A stretch of 64,000 bases of DNA from Portulaca oleracea. Taxonomy: Eukaryota > Streptophyta > Magnoliopsida > Caryophyllales > Portulacaceae. The stretch lies in assembly GCA_029582165.1 (NCBI GenBank), contig CM055874.1:4848114-4912113 (forward strand), in the 5' to 3' direction. A model generated the notes under the pieces. It searched no databases. It had not been told where the DNA came from and saw nothing but the letters and a program-made list of their open reading frames with translations. Position 1 is the first letter of the stretch. Each line of letters begins with the position of its first letter. The position numbers and the translations under genes are program-made. This document shows, in pieces, positions 45,046-58,900 of this stretch.

Positions 45046-46541
45046 ATAATGTAAGTGTACTGATATAACTATTTATATCACCAAGGTGTATCTTAAATTT
45101 TGAAAGCTCATCTATTGAAACCTCCACATGTAAGCATGTTTGTTTGGGAATAATCTTGGGGTCAGTGAACTCACGGAAAGTTTCACAGACAGCATGTGAG
45201 CTAGGACAAAACATACAGAAAGGACTTGCAGTGATTTGTGGAGCAATTGACAATCCTTGAAATAATTCTCGATATGTTCACAGATTCAGAAAGGTCATAA
45301 CGTTGCAAAAAGCCAATGTTTCTTATTTTGCATCAATGTTTCGACAATGAATAATTGGGTCTGGGTATAATTAACTTTGCTCGAAGTGTAAACAAACAAG
45401 GTTCGAGTATTGAATTTTGACATAATGATCCATTTGATTGGAAAATTGAGATATCTGCGTATAGTCTACTTATCCCAAATGTAATATCTTGGATTCCCTG
45501 TCAATTTTCTTGGTTTGTTACCGCTTTTTGTGATGAAAGAAGTTAAATTGACTGCAAAGGAAAGAGATTTCTAGGTTTTCTTACGATCTCAAAAACTTCG
45601 GAGTGAATGGCTTAAGTTAGTTTTGAGTGGGTGATTTCTAATGTGTGATGACATATATGTAATTATAGCAATGTCGTAAGTTACTGATGGTTGAAAGAGT
45701 GTCGCATGGAGAGAATACCGGGTCGCTCCAGAAGGACACCAAATTAAGGAGTGTTGGGGCAGGTGTCTCTTAAAGAGCACCGTTGAAGATGAGTGTTCAT
45801 CGTTGAGAATTAGGATGACAGGGGTTTAGAATTATCCTTGTCAGTTGTCTGAATAACCATTTTAATGCTCTGATTGTAAAATTCCATTCATTGGTGTATT
45901 GTTTGTTTTTTTTTTCCGGTTTGAGTTTTTTCACGTTAAATCCTTATGTTGGTATTAGTTTCATATTACTGACCTTCTTCAAATTGAGGAACAATGAATA
46001 CAAAGAACAATATTTTTATAGGTAGTGGCCAGTGAGTTATGAGTATGACTATTGATAATAGTTGAAGAACAAGATGAGGAACGAGTAAGATATGAGATAA
46101 TAAATTGGACTCACTTATAATATTTAATTATTTAAATGGTAAATAAAAAAATAAAACAAATAATTTTTATTTTAATATTTTGTATCATCTTTCTCTCTAT
46201 ATGTTCATCTTCCATTTCTGTCTCTCTCCCCTCTTGTTCCTCGATCTCCCTCCCAAGAACACTCGGGTCCTATTCTTTTTCGGATTGAAGTTAACCAAAC
46301 TTACTAACTTAACTTATTTTTACAAATTTTACTTGCTTGTTCTTAGACTAACTTACTTACTCTATATAATATATATTTAGAAATTTATATATTTAATAAG
46401 TGATGTGACTGATGTGATTTACTTTATCTACGTTATTTTATTTTAAAATTTATATATTTAATAATTGATATGACTGATATTAGTTACCTTACTAAACGCT
46501 AACTTATAGAGTCTCATTAGTCATTAACTTCCATACTTTAC
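45046..46541. other. Intergenic, nothing recognised
   Basis: No supported gene or repeat; short open frames lack family features. Confidence 0.45.
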
Positions 46542-46762
46542 TACTCCCTTCGTCCCAAATTAATTGACATTTTGGCTAAATTTTGACCGTTATAATTACT
46601 CATAAATTATAACGAGTTACCAAATGAAATTATCTCAATCGTAATGTTTAATAAAGTATCTTTCTAATGATAGTAATTTCATACTATAACTCATTATTAT
46701 TTGTGAGTAATTTACGGTCAAAACTTTGTCAAAATGTCAATTAATTTGGGACGGAGGGAGTA
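46542..46762. mobile_element. Stowaway-like MITE
   Basis: TACTCCCTTCGTCCCAAATT and TTTGGGACGGAGGGAGTA ends; same subfamily as 19595-19813. Confidence 0.85.
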
Positions 46763-48375
46763 TATACTTACCTTACCTTATATACTAGTTACTTCCCTGG
46801 CCTATACTTTGAATGAAACAAGACCTCAGTGTTCCTCCCCCTCAATGACTACTTTTTTCTTTTATTTTTTTTCTCTCATATGTTTCTCTTTGATGAACAT
46901 AAGTGAACATAATCTTATCTACTTTCTTGTTCATTCCGTATTATTGTTTGTAATCTTAATCTTTGTGATCTCAACAAGTGGCATATGAATAGGAGGTATT
47001 TCTTGGCGTTGGATGCGTGACCTCTCAATATCAACTACTACTACAACATTCAATCTGAACTCCATTAAATTATACTTGGACACATCCAGGCCTGCCCCAG
47101 TAAATCAAAAAGAGCAAGTTTAAATAAACACAAACAAAATGAGAAAGCAAGAAAAAGGAGATGAGAACAAATGGCATGATCAGGTATTCACATCTCAGAA
47201 ACAGTAAGATTAAGATTAGTAGTACTAATACTACTGCTACTAGATTACACAAGCATAAACAGTCAATAACCTCAAAATTAGGAGGCAATCTACTCCTAAT
47301 AAAATAATGATAAGATAAGTTAATAAGGGTAGTAGGGCTGCAACGTGTCCAAATTAAATAAAACCAAACAACAGCGGGGGCAGATGGGGCCCACCACATG
47401 ATAATGGAGCATGTATAATTGTCCAATAAGGGTAAAGACACGTGTCCCCAGAAGCCCTGGAAAGTGGAGGACACCTACGCCTTTTACTAAAGTGAGAATT
47501 AAGGAGCCCTTCAGGTTTTTACACGTAACCTCCTCCCTTTTTCTTTTATTCCCATTTCCGGGAACACGGCTGATTTTTCTTGTTTTTATTAAAAAAGGAA
47601 GAGGGTTTTTTGATTAAAAAATTAAAATTAATGGACACCTCATACAAGAGTACAAAAAGAGTTTCATAAAAAAAAAAATAATAACACAAGAAGAGGGGTG
47701 GGGCCCCTTGGGAAGCTGGTGGTGTAGGAAGTAGCTTTCATCAATTATTTGGTATGATGATGATGAATCATCACCTCCTCCCTAAACACCATCTCCTCCC
47801 TTCCTTTTGTGGCATGGAAAGTGACTTTTGTTGCTTCATAAATGAAATAGGGCCTCTTATTTGATTAAGTTAGATATAACTCTCCTAATTTATTTTAATT
47901 TTTTTAAATTTATCCAAATTTAATATGATTCCTCAAAAAAATATCAATTTTATAATACATAATTCTCCAAAAAAACATCATAACTTATTATAGCTTATTC
48001 TAATATATTCATCTAAACCTGAAAATAACCTAACCAAAAATTAGGGTCTAGATAGGAGTACATTGAAATGTTAATGGTCAAAATTATTAATATTTGTTTG
48101 ATATAAAAATTAAAACAACAGAAGGAAAATAGGGAAGGGGAGTATTTATATTGTCAAAGTTAATTTTCCACAAAATTTATATCATTTTTTTTGTACTTGT
48201 TGAAGCCATGAAGGTTAGATTTTATGAGTTGTCTTTGGGTAGTATTTTTAGTCTATCTAACAAGATAAACATTCACATATTTCTTTCAAGTAGAATTTAT
48301 GAATGTTCATCAGAATTCGTAATCATTAAATTATAAATATAATTCATTCATTTATTGGTTTCCTAATTGATAAAA

Positions 48376-48413
<38 letters not shown>

Positions 48414-49907
48414 TGTAGATATAAAATTAAATTATATAATTTTCTAAATTAAACTTAACAAGTAATATAATTATATAATTACGGGATTTTTTTGATGTTC
48501 TCTAATAAAAAGGTATCGAATAAAATACCATTTTTTTGTGTATCATATTTAATAAAAAATCAATGTTTATGTTGACGAATATGTGACCATATTTTTATAC
48601 AATTTTACGAAATGAAACATGTACTATATTTATATATTTAATTCTCACACTTTATTTGACTAACATGATCAAGAATAACATTATACATTAAAATTTTTTT
48701 TTTTTTCTAGTACCATCATAAATCTTGCAACTCTAATTTTCATTCTTTTCCTCTTGAAAAAAAATAATAAAACCGCCGCCCTTATTTGCGGTGATCCCTT
48801 AGGCTTTTCATCGCATGATCTTTTACGTGTGCTTGCATTCTTGCATCCCAGGAAGTGACACATGCAACCCAACTACTACAATCTAGTTTAGATTCCTCTC
48901 TATTATAGTAAGAGTATATAAATGTCTAAAAAGATAAAATTTATAATAACGATTAAGAAAATATTTAACTGCCAAAATTATTCTGCAAATCCCATTACGA
49001 ATTGTCTAGAGAAATGTTCCTTGTCTCCCTTTTATTTATGCTCATTCCTTAACAAAAAATACAAAAGATTTTGGGATCAACTTTTAATTTAAAGTATAAC
49101 ATTATAATCCTTTCTTATTGACGAATTATGCTTAATCCATTGTTTATATTGTTAGTGCGTTGGATAATATGTACAACCGTACAAATCATCCTTATATTTT
49201 ATTTTTTTTCTATGTGATTAGCTTAAAGATAATATAATTTAGTGGTGAATCTAAGTCTTCTGGTTAGAGGTGTCCACTACACTATTATATTCATTAAATA
49301 CATATAAAATTCATAATTTTTATTCTAAATTATACTGATTTTTTTTTTTACTGATGGTCGTGACCACCCTTAGGTCACAGTGAGATCTGCCAGTATGTAA
49401 ATTGAATGTAGGGACCAAATATGACACAATATTTAGGGCATCATCATTATAACCATCACTTTTGATAATTGATATCACAATTTTATGGTAAATCAAGAAG
49501 TCTTTTTTCCAGAATAGTATGCTTTTATTTGGGCCACTTATTGGGCCGCAATTGTATTGTTTTCCTTTGTGTACTGTCAATTTAGTTTGGCCCAACAGCT
49601 TTGGCCTGCCGCGTTGAACCCTAAAGCTGTGAAACTCTGAATATAAAATGAACTAATCAAGCAAGATTACGTTTGCATACGCCCATCAATTAATTTCTAA
49701 AGTTATTTAGGCTTACATAGATTAACTCAAATTCAAGCCAACTATACGACTGATCAAGGGTCATTCTCAGTATAATTCCGTTTTGTTAGCCAGGGATTAG
49801 GAATCTCCCATGCATGAGAAACATGGTTCTTGTTTTATGCTTCTTATTACGATGCTCCTATTTTGCATATTTGACACTTTTGAGCTAAGTGGAGGTTCAT
49901 CATTATT
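46763..49907. other. Intergenic, no gene recognised
   Basis: 47300-47850 is less AT-rich and has an ACACGTGTCC motif (47439-47448, G-box/ABRE core), but no gene follows. (AT)n at 48381-48408. 47880-48030 is low-complexity AAATTTATCC text. Confidence 0.45.
48381..48408. repeat. (AT)n microsatellite
   Basis: About 14 AT units. Confidence 0.9.
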
Positions 49908-50160
49908 GCGTAAGCCCTGTTCTTTTGTGCAATTGGTAAGATGTGGTGAAATTGTGGTAAGTACAGTAAGATGTGGAATAGTATGGTAAAATTTATGAAA
50001 AATTTGATTGATGTGACATGTAGGCAGAGAAAAAAAGTAAGGAAAGATAAAAGTGAGAAGATATAATAGTAATGATTTGGTACAATATGATGAAATAGAA
50101 AGAATATTTAATAATATAGCTAATTATGACACCGCACCGCACCATATAAAAGAGTAATTT
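49908..50160. mobile_element. Candidate MITE
   Basis: Left tip CCCTGTTCTTTTGTGC, right tip GCACCATATAAAAGAG, interior of GTGGTAAG/ATATGATG words. Related to 21545-21785. Confidence 0.4.
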
Positions 50161-50598
50161 ACCCGACCAAAGAATAGGGTCTAAGTTCGAACACTTGACA
50201 AAGGCTGTAAAGAAGCTCTCCATATTATATTTGTTAACCACACCCCAAATTAAAACAATAAAAATTTGTTATCATCATATATTACCCGGATAGAAAGTTG
50301 GTGTATTACTCAAAGATTGAAAGTTGGTATATATTTGTTATCATTATATATATTACCCGGATCGAAAGTTGGTGTATTACTCATAGATTGATAGTAACAA
50401 ATTTTGTGACTCTAGTTGTAGGTAAATTTTTTTTAAAGATTTTTGGAATGCAAAATTAATATGTCATGTATGTTATCTTTGTACCTTTTCAGACTAGTAT
50501 CGGGAGCAAAATCTTTTTCATGATAAGTTGGAAAACAAACAAGTCCATATAAATTAATTATATTATGTATATCACATAATAAGTTTACTATTAATCAA
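50161..50598. other. Intergenic with a short duplication
   Basis: TATTACCCGGAT(A/C)GAAAGTTGG is followed by GTGTATTACTCA and occurs at about 50281 and 50350 in a tandem arrangement. No gene. Confidence 0.5.
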
Positions 50599-50829
50599 TA
50601 CTCCCTCCGTTTTTATTTATCAGTCACCTAGGAAATTGTATTAAAAACTTTAGTCGTTAATCTTAATTTGTATAATCATACAAAATTGATGTCATTAGAT
50701 TCGTAATGAAAACTTATATTAAAAAGTATAATATTATATATTTTTTTATAAAATTTTATATTATAAATTATTGATTAAAAATCAACACTAAAAATTGTAA
50801 ATAACAGATAAAAAAGAACGGAGAGAGTA
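50599..50829. mobile_element. Stowaway-like MITE
   Basis: TACTCCCTCCGTTTTTATTT and AAAAAGAACGGAGAGAGTA ends. Confidence 0.75.
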
Positions 50830-51242
50830 TTTAACGAATTGAGCCAAATCACCTCCATTTTTTCAATGAGCACCAATAATAGTGGCAGAGCATTATCTAG
50901 CAAATGTTGTTTTCATTGGAATACTTCATACCGTATTTAATTTTGTTTCCCCTCTCTACCAATTCATAATCTGACTGGTTATACATTAGATAAGGGCTTG
51001 ATTGAGAAAGACTGAGAGAAAAATAACTTACATATATTATTATTAATAATTATTATTATATTGGTGATGTATTGTACATTTTTTCTTTTAAAAAGCAGTA
51101 GTAATTTTATCTTTTTGAAATATAAGGAAAATTGGTTAAGTAAATGCATAGAATATTTCCAAGAGGACAGAGCAAAGGAGCAAGCTCAACTGCCAAAACG
51201 AACTGACCGCAACATCCAGGGTCAGTGGGGCAGGCTGCCCGC

Positions 51243-51249
51243 TATAAAG
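51243..51249 (+). promoter_or_regulatory. TATA box of the small gene at 51574
   Basis: TATAAAG in a GC-rich setting (GCCCGC on one side, CCCGCC on the other), about 330 bases before the ATG. Confidence 0.5.
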
Positions 51250-51573
51250 CCCGCCATAATGAACTCATTCTGTTTCCGAGATGAGCACTACACAACAACA
51301 GGAGGAAGAAGTGCACAAAACGGAGAAAAAGAAAACCAAGCCAAACAAGAAAAGAAGAAAAAGGAAGGAAAAAAACACACAATACAATTCAAATGCGGAA
51401 TCTGCTGGTAATCCAAACACGGCCTTAATCCTCTTCCCCTGTTTCTCTCTCCACCACCGCCCACCCTCTGTTTCACCAGCGACGATCACCACCACCACCA
51501 CGACGAAGAAGAAGAAGAAGAAGAAAGAAAGAAAGAAGAAGATTCTGGAAAGTTCTGGGGAGGAAGAAGAATA

Positions 51574-51783
51574 ATGCCGGACGTACAGTTGCTATTGGCG
51601 GCGGCGTTTTCGAGTGTGGTGTTGACCCTGTTTATACCGCCAGTAAGGAGGATGAGCCCCTTCATCGAAACGATTGAATCGGCGTTTCGCGAGAGTGCTA
51701 GCTACTTTGTCAGAGGCTACGCTATACTCCGCTTTCGCTTCTCTCGTTTCTTCACCCGTTTGCTACAGCGCTTCCGATTCTAG
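51574..51783 (+). CDS. Small membrane protein of unknown function (69 residues)
   Basis: One exon: MPDVQLLLAAAFSSVVLTLF, then IPPVRRMSPF and a basic aromatic tail rich in Arg and Phe (RFRFSRFFTRLLQRFRF). Residues 4-22 form one hydrophobic segment with a Pro-Pro exit followed by Arg-Arg, so a single-pass or signal-anchor topology is likely. The tail could form an amphipathic, positively charged helix. A TATA box lies upstream, the leader carries a GAA repeat (51508-51544), and the codon use looks plant-like. I do not recognise a named family. It is convergent with the helicase gene. The main doubt is its small size. Confidence 0.65.
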   Translation: MPDVQLLLAAAFSSVVLTLFIPPVRRMSPFIETIESAFRESASYFVRGYAILRFRFSRFFTRLLQRFRF

Positions 51784-52923
51784 GCGACAAAGATCATGAC
51801 AAAGACTCCATCGGATGGGACTACTGTAAACAACTGTACATACTGTATGTGTGATCTTCAGCTTCATTTTTCTTACTCTTTCTTGGTTGAATTCGCCAAT
51901 TTTTGGGGGTTAATTAGGGTTGTGGAACTAATAACTGGATTGGGATTTGGCGCAGAAAGAGAAAGACCAGGATAATGGGATCTGGGAACAGTTTTGATTC
52001 GCCATTTCTAACCATCTCCTCCTTGATTGTAAATTTCTCCTATCATTCTCCAATCAATATGACACGCTGACCTTTTCTTTCTTTTTCTTTTTTTTTTTCC
52101 TTTTAAACAATGGTGGGCTTGAACTTTGAATTGTCTTTTTTTTGGGGGTGATCAAGATTGAGATTTTTGTTTGTATTTCCAACAGAGATAATGTTGATGT
52201 TGCTAACAATATACTCATCAATCATCATTTGTGCAAAGAGTTCTTTGAGTTTGGTATTATTCTAATATTTATTCATTGAATTCATTAGCAATATGATTAT
52301 GATGAGTATGATATATCTAGCATGGTAGTGTTTGGTAGAGTAGCATGGTCTCAAGTAGCACCCCATATGAAAACAAGGTATAACTCCAGATTAAACTCAT
52401 CCGTTTCATGATAGATCTAATTCAAATCCTGATGATCGATCAGGGCAAACTTGAATGTGTTAGATCGTTGTTATTCACTCGGGCAGAAATAGTCAAATAG
52501 ACAAATAGGTATCAATCAATCATAATCATCAAGAAGTACACAGTCAACAGCTCGATTACTTTTTCCACATACACGAAAGTTCAAATGTGTATATGATGTA
52601 TTTCATTACTTCAAAATCAAAACTACAGCCGTAGAGAGATGGGCTAAAATTGTGCATCTGTTGAAAAGAAATTAAGAACTCCCGTTCGGAGCAAGAGACA
52701 ATGTGCTGCTCTACTTGTGTCTCTTGGAAACACAGCTACAATTCTGGGCAGTTGGTTCTTCAATTCAAAATAACAGGGTGAAGCAAAAAACACCCAGGTG
52801 AAGAGGATGGTCAGTTTAGCCTCGGACCGACTTGAATCATCCTCTGATTCTTCGTTCTGATGCGGGGCAAGGGCATATGACAGCAGAAGCCATTTCGTTC
52901 CTTTTTTTTTTTTTTTTTGTTTA
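51784..52923. other. Convergent spacer
   Basis: Holds the 3' regions of the small gene and of the helicase; no ORF supported. Poly-T run at about 52902-52918. Confidence 0.5.
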
Positions 52924-55900
52924 TCATTCAGTTCCATATTCAGAGGCACTCAGATACTCACCATGCTCTTCAAAATACTCGATCAGTCGCTTCAGGAATT
53001 GGTCACTGGTCACAGTTTCGGTGTCACAAACCAGACAACACTGCCTCCTGGCTCGGGTTACAGCCACATTCATCCTCCTACGGTCACTCAGGAATCCCAC
53101 CTGAGCAATTCACAATACCAATCATTCCGACATCTGAATCTAAGTAACTTTGAAGTTGAAAGGAGCTCACTAGTTGAAACAAACCAAACCATACAGACGA
53201 AAAGAGCAAGCTACCTCTTTCTTTGAGTTTGATCTAACCATTGAAATAATAATGGCTTCCTTTTCCCGGCCCTGGAAACCATCAACTGTCGATATTTCCA
53301 CATCCTTGAGCTTCTCTGCATTGCTTCTTAACATCTTTAGTAACACAACCTGGCAAATGGGAATGATAGGTGTAAGACTGTGTTACTAAACCATCAACAA
53401 TGAAAAGTTGTGCAGTGATCTTGTTTGGGTTTAGATGGAAAGGGTGGGCAAGTTTAGGTAAATTTGGGTTAGGTTGGGCAATGAGATATTTACCCCTCTA
53501 AAGAATAGAGCCTTAAAGCAGAAGTATAATATATGAATATACTTTCATAAATAAGTAAACAATATGATTCTTATTACATACCTGGGCATTGTAGGGTGTA
53601 ATTATTCCAATATCAGAAGCCCGAACACCACTTTCAACCAAGCGTTTAGCATGGGCCATTGCAACCTCAGCTTCACCCTCATTCAGCGTGCTATCTTCTT
53701 CATCCTTCTTTTCCTCCATATCGCAACTGAAAGGTATACAAGGAAACAAAAGGGAAGCTTGAATTAGAAAACCGAGTGGTCAATTTCATCATCAACTCCT
53801 TTAATTAGTGCACATAAGTTCAAATTCTTTCACACTCAAATTTTCACAAACTCAACTCCACACATCCAATTCCATTTGTTTTAGCGCGGTTTTGAATTAC
53901 AAGACATCATAAACATAGATCAACCAAACAGAACTCTTAAAAGGAGTAATTATCATATAAGAAAAACCGTGCAATCGCAAACAAATATCTTACCCTGCTG
54001 TATCTACAAGAAGAAGGGTCGGCTCCGTAGAAGCTGTTTTCTTCACATCCTCCAAATCATAAAGCATATGCGCAGCAACACTTGAATGCGCTTTGATCTG
54101 CAATTAGTTTCATGAATGCAGATAATGAACGTATGCTCAAGCTAACCAAATTATCTAAAACAATAATTGGTATAAAAGCGAATACCTTACTGTCATAGAG
54201 CTCCTTAGACGACCAGTCCATGATAAGCTCATGCATACGGTACTGAACAGTGAGCATCGACATGATTTCATCCCCATACAAGTCAGCAAGGCGCTCAAAT
54301 AAGGTTCTACCTAAACCTTTCTTTTCAGCTTCAACACTCTGGATGGTTGGCGGAAGCTGGAGATGATCTCCAGCAAGAATACACCTTGAACCCTGAAAAT
54401 GCAATGTTTTAATCTTTTACATCAAACTAAAATCACCAAAAAGGGAGAAAGAACAAAGCTATATGCATATATTACCTTCAACAGAGCTATCCAGCATGAA
54501 ATTTCAAGTGCCTGTGCAGCTTCGTCGATAATCACTAGGTCAAAGGTGGTTCTGTCTAGCTTTTTGGACAATGCTCCAGTTAACGTTGTCAAAATAACGT
54601 CTGCATTTTTCAAAACATCTGTCACAGCTAGCTGTTGGCGTTTTCGCTCCTCCTTTGAAAGGGCTCGGAGCTCCTTCATGATTTGGTTTTTCGTAGTTTT
54701 ATCTTTAGTCTTTAGCAGCTTTCCGTTTAGTGTCTGTATTCAAAACATTCGAATAGAAAAGACAATAATAAACAAATGAAAATCAACATCAGCGATATCA
54801 AATAAGAAGGGAGACTATTGAGCATAAAAATTCCAAAACATGCCTTAAAGTTACCTTTATTTCTTTACGGATGTCATTTGCCAAAGCATTGTTGTCACCT
54901 CGCAGAACCTAAATACATGCAATCAAGATCTGCACATAAATATGGATGATGGAAGTGGAAGCCTGGCAAATTGAATTAGTAATAACTCTCTCCCCCCTTT
55001 CTATTACTTAAATGAATTACTAGGGTAAAATAGAAAAATAGTAATTAATATATCATTGGGATAAAGCGACAGATTATATCAAATGATAAAGGTTAGTTAA
55101 CAAGTCAGGTAAAAAACAAAGATTAACCAAAACTTTAACAAATTACCTGTGCATCTAGGGCACTGTCCAATACTTGAGGCAGCAGACGTGCAGGATGACC
55201 TACTCTCACAAGCTTGACCCTAATGAAAGCAATGAAAACAATAATAAGAAAACTTTAACAAGTTCGGTCATTAATAAAACAAAGCAACAAGTTATCCCTC
55301 AAGATTCATGAGAATATGTGTTTTTTGGTAGGTAATCAAATCCAAATTCTTGATATGAAAGTGTGTGCTCGGGCTAATCAGCATATGGAGCCAATCCCCA
55401 GGGATGGAATTGTCCAGTCTATGGTTACTCTCATGTCACACGTCAAGTTCCCAGTATCAATAAATGGGCTAAGGATTGTCCGTTAATTTGAAGTTTACCT
55501 GTGAGAAGCAAGGCGCTCTACAATATTATCAACAGCAATATTTGATGCTGCACATGCAAGTACTTTAGCGCCGCGCTTTACTTCTTGCAAGATAATTTCC
55601 ACAACAGTTGTAGTTTTTCCAGTTCCAGGAGGCCCGTGGAGCAAAAACACATTCTTGGATGACAGGGCCTTCGAGATAGCATCTTTCTTCACAACCAAAA
55701 AAAAAAAAAAAAAAGAAACGCCATTTAGGAATTCCTCAAGAATCGTGATGAAAATCTAGATACGATGGGATGCATAAATGCACATCGATTTTCAACCACA
55801 GAAATGGACCTGTAGAAAGCTCCGAAATTCCGTACCAAATGGAGCACATAAACACAGTGAAAGTTTACCTGGGAGTGATCTAGGTTCTCGTTAAATGGAG

Positions 55901-58900
55901 AGAAAGTAACATCTTTCTTTGCCATGGATGGTTGTCTCTCTCCGAATAGTACTGGAACTAAGTCAGCAGCAGGACCTTTGTGCACACCTTTACTCAGCTC
56001 TACCAGGGTATCCTTCATCCTACGGTAGGTAACCTAGGAGGAGAATTGCATCACATGGCTCTTTAGCATGGTAAAGAATAAGGTATAGTTCTAATTATGG
56101 ATTGGGCAATTATGAGTTAAGCAGAAGTGTCCAAATTTTCTCATACTGCATTAGATTATTGCTAGTAAACATTTGGATGCAGTTGAATTCCAAAAACACA
56201 AACTTAAACATCCAAAAACACAAGAAAAGGTCACATTATCAAACTTGCAATTCTTCTAGAGTGACAGATGTTTAAATGTTCAAGATATATGTAGGAAGTA
56301 GGGACATATATCAATGTGCAGATATTTACACATTAAGGCCTACCTCATTAGTCAATTTCTCGAGCCTTAATGGTGTATTCAAACCATCCTCCGGGATATC
56401 ATCAAATGCAACAGTGATTGATGAATCCTAAAGATTACCGTCACAAAAATTGATGTAAGTTCATATAAAGAAGTCCAAAGGCGGAAAATTGACATGCAAA
56501 TAAAAGCATTCTGGAAAATGTATTTAGAAGTCAATACCTTCAGACGATAAACCACACCTTGCCCTAGAGATGGAGACCCTACATCCGCCTTGTTTGGTTT
56601 TAGAACCACCACATCGTGAGGTCCAAACTGTGCAAACACATAACAAAGCAAGAAAAGAAAGTATCATCAGCTCACAAAAAGTTGAAGCAACACAATTGTC
56701 AAAGAGTAAAAGTAGTTGGGAACACATAAGAAGGGAACAAGGACCACAAATGGGAGCACTGCAAACTCAAAATTTACTACTATTCTCCCAGGAAGGGGAA
56801 AGGTTAGCGGGGGCATGCTATTGTCACATACAAAATAATCTTCATGTTGGGAACTTAATCTGTTTTCTGTTCTATAGACATCACCAAAATCCAAAACTAT
56901 ACATTTAGCCCTCATCTAGGCAGCTTTACAACTGAAGATGCAGACTTTTCTATTGAAATATAGAATAAACATCATTGGTGACCAACTTTATTCCACAGCA
57001 AGAACTACAACTTGACTTAGTGGGGCATTTTGCTTTCATCCGCCAAAACTCAAATTGAAAAAAAAAAAACACAAAATATAACTCTCAACAATGAGAAAAT
57101 TTTAGCTAGAAATGTTGAGGGGATTAGCGGAAGAACATCTCCTTTTGTGGATTACATAAATTACACAAGTTCTTGTATGAACTTCAAATATTGAACCAGT
57201 GATAGAGTGCTCCAGGAACAAAAAGAGAAACACTCACTTTATGAGGAGGCAGAACATCTCCTTTTGTGGATTGAAATTCGATAAGACTCTTCCCCATCAA
57301 TCCTGTCTATCATACAAGCCAAAACACATACATTAGAAATGATATCTCATCATATAAACTCATGAACCAGAAACTATTTTGCTTGGTGTTGTGGAATTGA
57401 AAACTTATCTAGTCCAATCAATCACCCTTGATACCACTAAATTCATAATCATAATCATAAGCCATTGTATATTTATCACACTGTCAACCATATTTCCACA
57501 CTACGTGGATTGGACTTGGTACTGTAGACACCGGATTTTGTACCGGTATTAGTTTTAGTTATTTGTAAAAAATAAGCTAGCCGAGTAATTTAGTGGCATG
57601 CAAAGCCATTTCCTTTCTAATCCGGAAGAGAGCAAAAATGGCCAACAGAACCAGCCCAAACCCGTCTGGGTTGGGCCCACGTTCCTTCCGCCTCCAGCCA
57701 AACCCGTCTGGGTTTGTCCAGTTTTCATTCCGCCTCCAGCCCAAACCCGTCTGGGTTTATTGTTCCGCGGCTATAAACTACAACCCTAAACGTACCCCTA
57801 ATCTCCTCATTCCACTATAAATTAAACCCTAATCCCTCTCATTTTTGACACACAACATTATGCTAGAGTATTGACACTAGCATAATTCTCTCTACCTCTT
57901 CTCTCCCTTTGCATGCTGCTTCACTAAAGATTAGAATAGTTATCATTGATGTAAACCATGTAGTGTAACCTATCGAATTCCCGAATTATTTGTATTTTCA
58001 ATTCAATATTTTGCATGACATTAATGTTAAACCTGTGAGATTCATACTTAATTCCCCCCTTTTAACTTTTTCCGCTTTGATTTAATTCTAGTAGAGTCTA
58101 TTCGGTTGAATAGGCGGATTTGATAATTTTAATTGTCAAATTCGTAACCTTACCCCCGAATCCATCTTTGGATTCGTAGACCGGAGTCTGTGTCAAAATG
58201 GTTTGTTGTTTTTCTCCTAAAAATTCAACTGGCGACTCAATATTCATACTTCGGTATTTTCCTTTTTTTACGGTTTCTTTGACCTAACTTGTGAATAACG
58301 CAAAAGGTAACCCGGTTTGGTTCAATCCATGAACCCAGGCGGGTTTACTGTCTTCTTTTCACTTTCTTTTTGCTTCGCTATTCCTTCGGTCCAATTTGCA
58401 GATAGCACCTGAGTTAGCCCGGCTCGGTTCAATTCATGAACCCAGACGGGTTTATCACCTTCTTTTCAATCTTTCCTTTAGTTTCTCTTTTAGGGGGGTC
58501 TGCATCAACGAAACCCGGCTTGGTTCAGGGATGAACCCAGACGGGTTTCCTTGTTTTCCCCAACCTTTTTTTTATCTCTTTCTTTCTTCTTTCTTAAAAA
58601 GGTGAATCTCGAGATCGTGGCGCATAAATCGATTTAATCCGTCGGCAAAAATATTCTTAAAAGTTAAACCTTATTTAAGGTTAAGCAATCCTAGTCGGCT
58701 CCAAATCAATCACTTTTAAGTAGCGCCGCGAAAAAGGTTATCAATTTTTCGGGGTCTACAGGTACAAAGATGGATAGTGAAATCACACTCTGACAGAAAC
58801 CTCAATCAACATTGTCAAATTGATAGTTATACAAAATGAAACTTCCTATAGGAGTCCACAAAGAAACATACATCGAGGTACCATTATTCACATCAATTTT

